From Amycolatopsis antarctica (lineage in GTDB: Bacteria; Actinomycetota; Actinomycetes; Mycobacteriales; Pseudonocardiaceae), in assembly GCF_002262875.1 (NCBI RefSeq), contig NZ_NKYE01000014.1, positions 1 through 64,000 of the forward strand: DNA of 64,000 nucleotides. The letters run 5' to 3'. Both the position numbers and the translations under genes were made by a program. Positions 59,574 to 64,000 of this stretch are shown here, one piece after another. The notes below the pieces were generated by a model that was not told the DNA's origin, did not search any database, and saw only the letters and a list, made by a program, of their open reading frames with translations. Position 1 is the first letter of the stretch, and the number at the start of each line of letters is the position of its first letter.

Positions 59574-61028
59574 ATGCGCAGAAATCTGTCCCTGGTTTTG
59601 GCGGGCACAGCGGTCGCCGCGGTCGCCGCGATTCCGGGGGTGTCGGTGGCGGCGACGCCGGACACCGTGCAATGGGGTCCGTGCCCGGAGGGGGCCGCCG
59701 CGCCGCGGCTGGAGTGCTCGACGCTGCAAGTCCCGTTGGACTATCGGAATCCGGCTGGCGAGCAGATCGACATCGCGATCTCGCGGCTGGCGAGCGAGAA
59801 GCCGGAGCGGCGGCGCGGCGTGCTGCTGACCAATCCGGGCGGCCCCGGTGGCGCGGGGCTCACCTATCCGGCCGTGCTCGCCGGGGCGGGGCTGCCGCAG
59901 GAGGTGAGCGACTCCTATGACCTGATCGGCTTCGACCCGCGCGGTGTCGGCCACAGTGCGCCGGTGACCTGCGAACTGACGGAGGAGCAGCAGGCACGCG
60001 GCAACTTCCCGCCGTACGCGCACACCGCCGACGATGTCACCCGAGAGGCGGGCAACGCGCGGACCATCGCCGAGCAGTGCGCCGGCTCGCCGACCGCGCG
60101 GATGCTGCCGCACACCACCACTGCGAACACCGCGCGCGACATGGACCGGATCCGGACGGCGCTGGGTGAGCCGAAGACCTCGTACCTCGGCGCGTCCTAT
60201 GGCAGCTATCTCGGTTCGGTCTACACGACGATGTTCCCGGAGCGAAGTGACCGGATCGTGCTCGACAGCAACCTGGGCCCCGATGGTTACGACGTCACAG
60301 CCATGCGGATGTTCGCGCGTGGCCTGGAGGACAGGTTCCCGGACTTCGCCGCGTTCGCGGTCGCACACCCCGAGTACGGACTGGGGAGCACACCGGAGCA
60401 GGTGACCGCGAAGTTCTTCGAACTGGCGGACAAGCTGGACGCCGCACCGGTTCAGGGTGTCAACGGGACGGCGTTTCGCGGGCTGACCTTCGAGCTTCTT
60501 TACAGCGACGCGGATATGTCCTCGCTTGCCGAGACGTGGCGGGCGCTGGAGACGGACCAGCCGCTGCCGCCCGTGCCGCCGGTGGAGGGCGTCGAAAACC
60601 TGATGGCCTCGCGTTTCGCGGTGGTCTGCGGTGATACTCGCTGGCCGGGAACGGTTCGGGAGTACCAGCACAATGTCGCGGTCGACCGGGCGGAACACCC
60701 GATGCTGGGCGGTTCCACGGCCAGCATCGGGCCGTGTGCGTTCTGGCCGGAGGAGCGGGTCGAACCGCCGGTGCGGATCGGTGACCGGGGGCCGTCGAAC
60801 GTGCTCATGGTGCAGAACGAGCGTGACCCGGGAACACCGCTCGCCGGTGCCCGGAACCTGCGGCAGGCCTTCGGGAAGCGGGCCACGATGGTGACGGCCG
60901 ACCAGGGTGGCCACGGCGTTTATCCCTTCGGCCACAACACCTGCGCGAAGGATGCGGCGACGGAGTTCCTGCTGACCGGGCAGCGCCCGGCTCAGGACCT
61001 CGCCTGCGCGGCGGAACCGGTCGAGTAG
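59574..61028 (+). CDS. Secreted tripeptidyl aminopeptidase-like hydrolase (S33 family)
   Basis: A 484-residue secreted hydrolase. The signal peptide ends VSVAA before TPDTV. Catalytic landmarks are the oxyanion loop NPGGPGGAG, FDPRGVGHSAPV, the nucleophile in LGASYGSYLG, the Asp in NERDPGTPL and the His in DQGGHGVYPFG. It is the same family as the protein at 30494-32050 but clearly diverged (GASYG versus GYSAG elbow). AGGAGG is 7 bases before the ATG at 59574. It follows the small membrane-protein pair by 125 bases and may be transcribed with them. A strong hairpin at 61138 ends the unit. Confidence 0.9.
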   Translation: MRRNLSLVLAGTAVAAVAAIPGVSVAATPDTVQWGPCPEGAAAPRLECSTLQVPLDYRNPAGEQIDIAISRLASEKPERRRGVLLTNPGGPGGAGLTYPAVLAGAGLPQEVSDSYDLIGFDPRGVGHSAPVTCELTEEQQARGNFPPYAHTADDVTREAGNARTIAEQCAGSPTARMLPHTTTANTARDMDRIRTALGEPKTSYLGASYGSYLGSVYTTMFPERSDRIVLDSNLGPDGYDVTAMRMFARGLEDRFPDFAAFAVAHPEYGLGSTPEQVTAKFFELADKLDAAPVQGVNGTAFRGLTFELLYSDADMSSLAETWRALETDQPLPPVPPVEGVENLMASRFAVVCGDTRWPGTVREYQHNVAVDRAEHPMLGGSTASIGPCAFWPEERVEPPVRIGDRGPSNVLMVQNERDPGTPLAGARNLRQAFGKRATMVTADQGGHGVYPFGHNTCAKDAATEFLLTGQRPAQDLACAAEPVE

Positions 61029-61137
61029 CGGCGCTGTCGGTGAAGGTCGCCAGAGGCCCTCGCCGTCCACGTGACGCATCGGGTGACCCGGTCACCGTCT
61101 CGGCGGCCCGACGGGCCGATCTCGTTCTCCCACGTAC

Positions 61138-61170
61138 CCTGCCCGGCCGGTCGGCGACCGGCCGGGCAGG
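61138..61170. terminator. Perfect 15-bp hairpin between convergent genes
   Basis: CCTGCCCGGCCGGTC and GACCGGCCGGGCAGG pair perfectly around a 3-base loop, 109 bases past the aminopeptidase stop and 29 past the stop of the convergent cupin-like gene. It is the most stable stem in the window and should act as a bidirectional terminator. Confidence 0.85.
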
Positions 61171-61199
61171 ATCCGGTTCCGCGCCGAATCCTTGCCGGG

Positions 61200-61931
61200 T
61201 CAGGGTTTCGTGCCGAGACAGGTCTCGGCCGCGCTCCTCTCCTCGGCCAGGAAGATGGTCTGCGCCATCATCTTGTAGCCGGCCATGCCCTCGCGCAGGG
61301 TTTCGATCGACTCCTCCGGGTGCACCGAGTCGATCACGGCGTTCGGGCCCACGGCGTTGAACTGGTGTGACACGCCGCGGGGGATCTGCATGTCGACCCA
61401 GGAATTCGGTGGCACCACGGCGTTGTACCGCTCGCGGGCGTCCTCGGGCGGCATGTCCGGCAGTTCGTCGGTGAACTCGGCCAGCGGGTCCGCGGTCCAG
61501 CCCGGGCTCGGCCGCACGATCAGCGGGGACAGGCTGGACACCCGGATCGTGGTGCCCGGCCCGGTCATCATCCGCACGAACCGGAGCCCGGTGTGCAGGT
61601 GCATCCGGGAGCAGATGTCGCGTTCCCGCACGTCGTAGAAGTCCATCAGGTACCGGTCGGCGAAGTAACCGGGGAACGGTGGCTCGACCATGTAGACGTC
61701 GCCCTCCTCGAACACCTGCGCCCGCTTCAACTGTCCCGGCGGCGTCGGCCGTGCCTCCTCCGCTCGGTGGGCGTGCCGCACGAGGCCGGTCAGGCCCTCG
61801 ACGATGTGCAGCGCGACCTCGTCCGGGAAACGCAGCAGCGGGGTGATCCGGTTCTGGCCGGAATCGTGGTGTGCCCGGACGTCGAAGTGCTCGTTCTCGT
61901 GGTCGGGTACGTGTTTCATCCGGTCGGTCAT
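61200..61931 (-). CDS. Cupin-fold protein of the biosynthetic locus
   Basis: A 243-residue soluble protein. The C-terminal two thirds look like a single cupin: SRMHLHTGLRFVRMMTGPGT with two His, then WVDMQIPRGVSHQFNAVGPN with a further His, then AVIDSVHPEESIETL. The His placements fit a metal-binding cupin (H-x-H...H), so it could be a dioxygenase or isomerase or a sugar/small-molecule binder; the usual Glu of motif 1 is not evident. The first 60 residues are polar (NEHFDVRAHHDSG). The ATG at 61931 is 25 bases after the ligase stop on the same strand, so it belongs to the MbtH/adenylation operon. Confidence 0.65.
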   Translation of the reverse strand: MTDRMKHVPDHENEHFDVRAHHDSGQNRITPLLRFPDEVALHIVEGLTGLVRHAHRAEEARPTPPGQLKRAQVFEEGDVYMVEPPFPGYFADRYLMDFYDVRERDICSRMHLHTGLRFVRMMTGPGTTIRVSSLSPLIVRPSPGWTADPLAEFTDELPDMPPEDARERYNAVVPPNSWVDMQIPRGVSHQFNAVGPNAVIDSVHPEESIETLREGMAGYKMMAQTIFLAEERSAAETCLGTKP

Positions 61932-61956
61932 GCGCTCGCTCCCGGTGTCGTCGTGG

Positions 61957-63867
61957 TCATGGTTGTTCGGCGCGTGCCCAGAGGACACCGCCGAGGTCGT
62001 GCCGCCCGGCGCGGAGCAGGGCGAACCCCGCGGCCCTTCCGGCCGCCCGTGCGTCCCGGAGTTCGGTCCACCGGTCCGGGTGGCCGCCGTGCGCCGCGCC
62101 ACCGAGGAAGGTCCACAGCAGATCGAGGGCCCACGGGGTGCCCTCGCCGGTGGTGCGGGCGGTGCCGTGCGGGAAGACGGTCAGGCGTCCGTTGTCGAGT
62201 ACGGTGCGGTGGCCGAACGGGATCTCCGTCGCGCTGTCCGCGAGTTCCGCGGCGAGCGTGGTGTGGTCGGTCAGCGGCCAGCACTCGCGGACACGGTCCA
62301 GCCATCGCGCCTTGAGTCCGGTCAGTTCCCCGCTGTCGTCCCGTTCGGTCCAATGTGCCCGGAGGAAGTCGAACGCCGCGAACACCGGTTCCCCGCTGTC
62401 TGCGTGCCCCTGCGGGCAGGCGGCCAGCGCCCGTGCCAGTTCGACAGCGTTCCCCGGCGGCTGGTGTGTCTCTCGCAGCACCGATCGCGCGGTCCTGGCC
62501 GCGTAGCGGAGCAGGTTCTCGTACCGGGTCGCGGACTGCCGCCGGGACGCCAGCCGCCTGCCCATGGCTGTGCGCTGCGGCTTGCCGGTGGCGGTGGCGA
62601 GCAGCCCGCCGAACTGCACCACCGCGGGCCGCGGCTCGCCGTGCTCGCAGACGGTACGGACCCGGTCCACCGGCTGGTCGGTGACGATCAGCGCGATCTC
62701 CTGGCCCAGGTCCGGTTCGGTGACGCCCACGGCCGCGAACCGGCCGGAGAGTCCCGCCGCTCGCCACCGGCGTTCCAGGTCGAGCGGGTAGTACTTCTCG
62801 CCTCCGCGGTCGATCCGTTCCCTGGTCCGGCCTTTCAGCATCAGCAGACCGTCGCGCAGTTCGCCCAGATCGCCGGTGCGCAGCCAGCCGTCCGGGGTCA
62901 TCGCGGCCGCGGTGGTGCCCGGGTCCTCCCAGTAGCCGTCCATCAGGTCGGCGGTGCGGATCTGTACTTCGCCGGAGTCGAGCCGGAACTCGGTGCCGTC
63001 CAGGGGCAGTCCCACCGGCGGGAAGCGGTCCAGGTACTGCTCGGCGTAGTCCCTCCCGTCCAGCGCCGGCATGGTGAAGCTGAAGTTGACCGCCTCGGTC
63101 AGGCCGTAGCCCTGGCGCAGCCGCGGCCCGTACGCGCGGTGGAAACGGGACGCCAGCTCACTGGTCAGCGGTGCCGCCGCGGTGATCAGGTAGTCGAGCC
63201 CCTCCGGCCATTCCGGTGCGGCGTCGAGGAGTTCGGGCAGCAACGCGGGCACGATCGACGCCGTCCGGGCTCCGGCGGTGCGCAGGGCGGCGAAGTAGCC
63301 CGCCGGGTCGAACCGTTCCCGCAGCACCAGTGGCGCGCCGGTGCGGTGGGTGCCCAGCAGGGACATCACCAGCGCGTTGCAGTGGTGCAGTGGCAGGCAG
63401 GTGCCGTGTGGCCGATCCGGGCCGATTCCGTGCAGCCGGGCGGTTTTCGTGGCGTTGCCGAGCACTGCGGCCCGGCTGAGCATCACTCCCTTCTGCGGGC
63501 CGGTGGAGCCCGAGGTGAACATGATGAACGCCAGCCCGGTGGGGTCATCCTCGGCGGGCAGGTGACCGGTGCCGCGGAACTCCGCCCCCGGACCGTCCAC
63601 AATGGCCGAAGCGCGGACGCTGCGGACGAGTGCGGCCAGTTCGGCGTCGGCGGTGCGCGGGCCGAGCGGGACCGCGACCAGTTCCCGGTCGAAGCAGTGG
63701 CGCAGCACGGCGGCCAGGCCCTCGCCGCCTGGCATCCGGATCACCACACGGGCACCGGGCGCGAGGTCGACGAGCGGGGCGGGAACGGGCATCGGTGGCA
63801 ACCTCCGTTCAGGCACCGGGGACGAGGGCGAGGTGTCGTGGTGGCCGGACGTGCCGAGCGTGGTCAT
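61957..63867 (-). CDS. Adenylate-forming (ANL) enzyme with novel C-terminal extension
   Basis: A 636-residue protein. The first 470 residues are an adenylation enzyme: A3 core FTSGSTGPQKGVMLS, A5 GYGLTEAVNFS, A7 GWLRTGDLGEL, A8 LKGRTRERIDRGGEKYYPLD and the catalytic Lys of A10 in TATGKPQRTAM. The N-terminal subdomain is short (A3 comes at about residue 115), so the usual first 50-80 residues are reduced. After A10 about 180 residues follow that match no domain I know; they contain RAHWTERDDSGELTGLKARW and PWALDLLWTFLGGAAHGGHP and look helical, with no carrier-protein GxDS. The ATG at 63867 overlaps the MbtH stop (ATGA). It likely activates an amino or carboxylic acid; the specificity pocket was not decoded. 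Confidence 0.85.
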   Translation of the reverse strand: MTTLGTSGHHDTSPSSPVPERRLPPMPVPAPLVDLAPGARVVIRMPGGEGLAAVLRHCFDRELVAVPLGPRTADAELAALVRSVRASAIVDGPGAEFRGTGHLPAEDDPTGLAFIMFTSGSTGPQKGVMLSRAAVLGNATKTARLHGIGPDRPHGTCLPLHHCNALVMSLLGTHRTGAPLVLRERFDPAGYFAALRTAGARTASIVPALLPELLDAAPEWPEGLDYLITAAAPLTSELASRFHRAYGPRLRQGYGLTEAVNFSFTMPALDGRDYAEQYLDRFPPVGLPLDGTEFRLDSGEVQIRTADLMDGYWEDPGTTAAAMTPDGWLRTGDLGELRDGLLMLKGRTRERIDRGGEKYYPLDLERRWRAAGLSGRFAAVGVTEPDLGQEIALIVTDQPVDRVRTVCEHGEPRPAVVQFGGLLATATGKPQRTAMGRRLASRRQSATRYENLLRYAARTARSVLRETHQPPGNAVELARALAACPQGHADSGEPVFAAFDFLRAHWTERDDSGELTGLKARWLDRVRECWPLTDHTTLAAELADSATEIPFGHRTVLDNGRLTVFPHGTARTTGEGTPWALDLLWTFLGGAAHGGHPDRWTELRDARAAGRAAGFALLRAGRHDLGGVLWARAEQP

Positions 63868-64000
63868 CGCGGTGCCCCGGACTGCGCGGCCCGCAGCCCG
63901 GCCGGGCGGAGATCGGTCCAGTTCCGCTCGACGAAGCCGAGCGCCTCGTCCCGGCTTGACGGGCCGGAGACCACCTGCCACCCGGCGGGCACCGAGGCGA
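63864..64000 (-). CDS. MbtH-like protein, C-terminal part (runs off the window)
   Basis: The last 44 codons of a minus-strand gene entering from beyond the window edge. VPAGWQVVSGPSSRDEALGF then VERNWTDLRPAGLR matches the C-terminal half of MbtH-like proteins ('VPAGWxxVxGxxxRxxCLxYVExNWTDLRPxSLR'), including both conserved Trp and the NWTD-RP signature. The MbtH 'Cys-Leu' position reads Ala-Leu. MbtH-like proteins bind and support adenylation domains of nonribosomal peptide synthetases. Its TGA overlaps the ATG of the adenylation gene, so the two proteins are probably partners. Confidence 0.85.
   Translation of the reverse strand, partial: ASVPAGWQVVSGPSSRDEALGFVERNWTDLRPAGLRAAQSGAPR

Noticed and set aside
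1..64000. CRISPR arrays, prophage modules or a replication origin
   Set aside because: No regularly spaced repeats, cas genes, phage structural genes or DnaA-box clusters were seen on either strand.

Overview
The window is high-GC actinobacterial DNA, most likely from a member of the Pseudonocardiaceae (Amycolatopsis or a relative). The grounds are gene content and style: GTG starts, ATGA/GTGA start-stop overlaps, an S-adenosyl methyltransferase of the DUF574 type, a SARP regulator, a spore-associated-protein-like secreted protein, a CtpE-like P-type ATPase, SlpD-type secreted tripeptidyl aminopeptidases and an iron box of the IdeR/DmdR type. The genus call is inference. No CRISPR array, phage module or replication origin was seen.

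Layout. 0-13 kb is housekeeping-like: two ABC export modules, a DUF218 (YdcF) membrane protein, a CtpE-like cation ATPase, a voltage-sensor-like membrane protein, an HrpB helicase coupled to a glutamate-type binding lipoprotein, a MauE/DoxX and DsbA-like redox pair, then tRNA-Ala(GGC) with a terminator. 13-37 kb is patchy accessory DNA rich in debris: remnants of an isoaspartyl-type methyltransferase, an S8 protease, a short-chain dehydrogenase, an IS256-family element and an SRPBCC protein lie between intact genes, and several gaps hold nothing recognisable. Inside it, 15.5-21 kb holds a well-organised operon resembling the mycobacterial mymA locus: a flavin monooxygenase, a stand-alone FMO-like NADPH domain, a ferritin-like diiron oxygenase, a short-chain dehydrogenase and an HSL-type hydrolase. 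It is divergent from a TetR regulator across a 74-bp gap containing two perfect palindromes. Further on are an SDR/XRE-MmyB divergent pair, a SARP gene, a secreted peptidase and an ArsR/AHSA1 pair.

37-64 kb is better ordered: an OmpR/EnvZ-type two-component pair next to a DUF1800/DUF1501 pair; a frameshifted aldehyde dehydrogenase; a complete ferric-siderophore uptake operon (binding lipoprotein, two FecCD permeases, ATPase, siderophore-interacting reductase) controlled from a promoter carrying both an iron box and 21-bp-spaced direct repeats next to a divergent AraC gene; a glycosyltransferase; an Lrp regulator; a second two-component pair with a paraoxonase-like lipoprotein; and a DesK/DesR-type pair divergent from two tandem paralogous small membrane proteins and a secreted aminopeptidase.

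The right edge (61.2-64 kb, minus strand) enters what is probably a nonribosomal-peptide or amide-forming biosynthetic cluster: the end of an MbtH-like gene, a translationally coupled adenylation enzyme with an unusual roughly 200-residue C-terminal extension, and a cupin-like protein. Most of that cluster lies outside the window.
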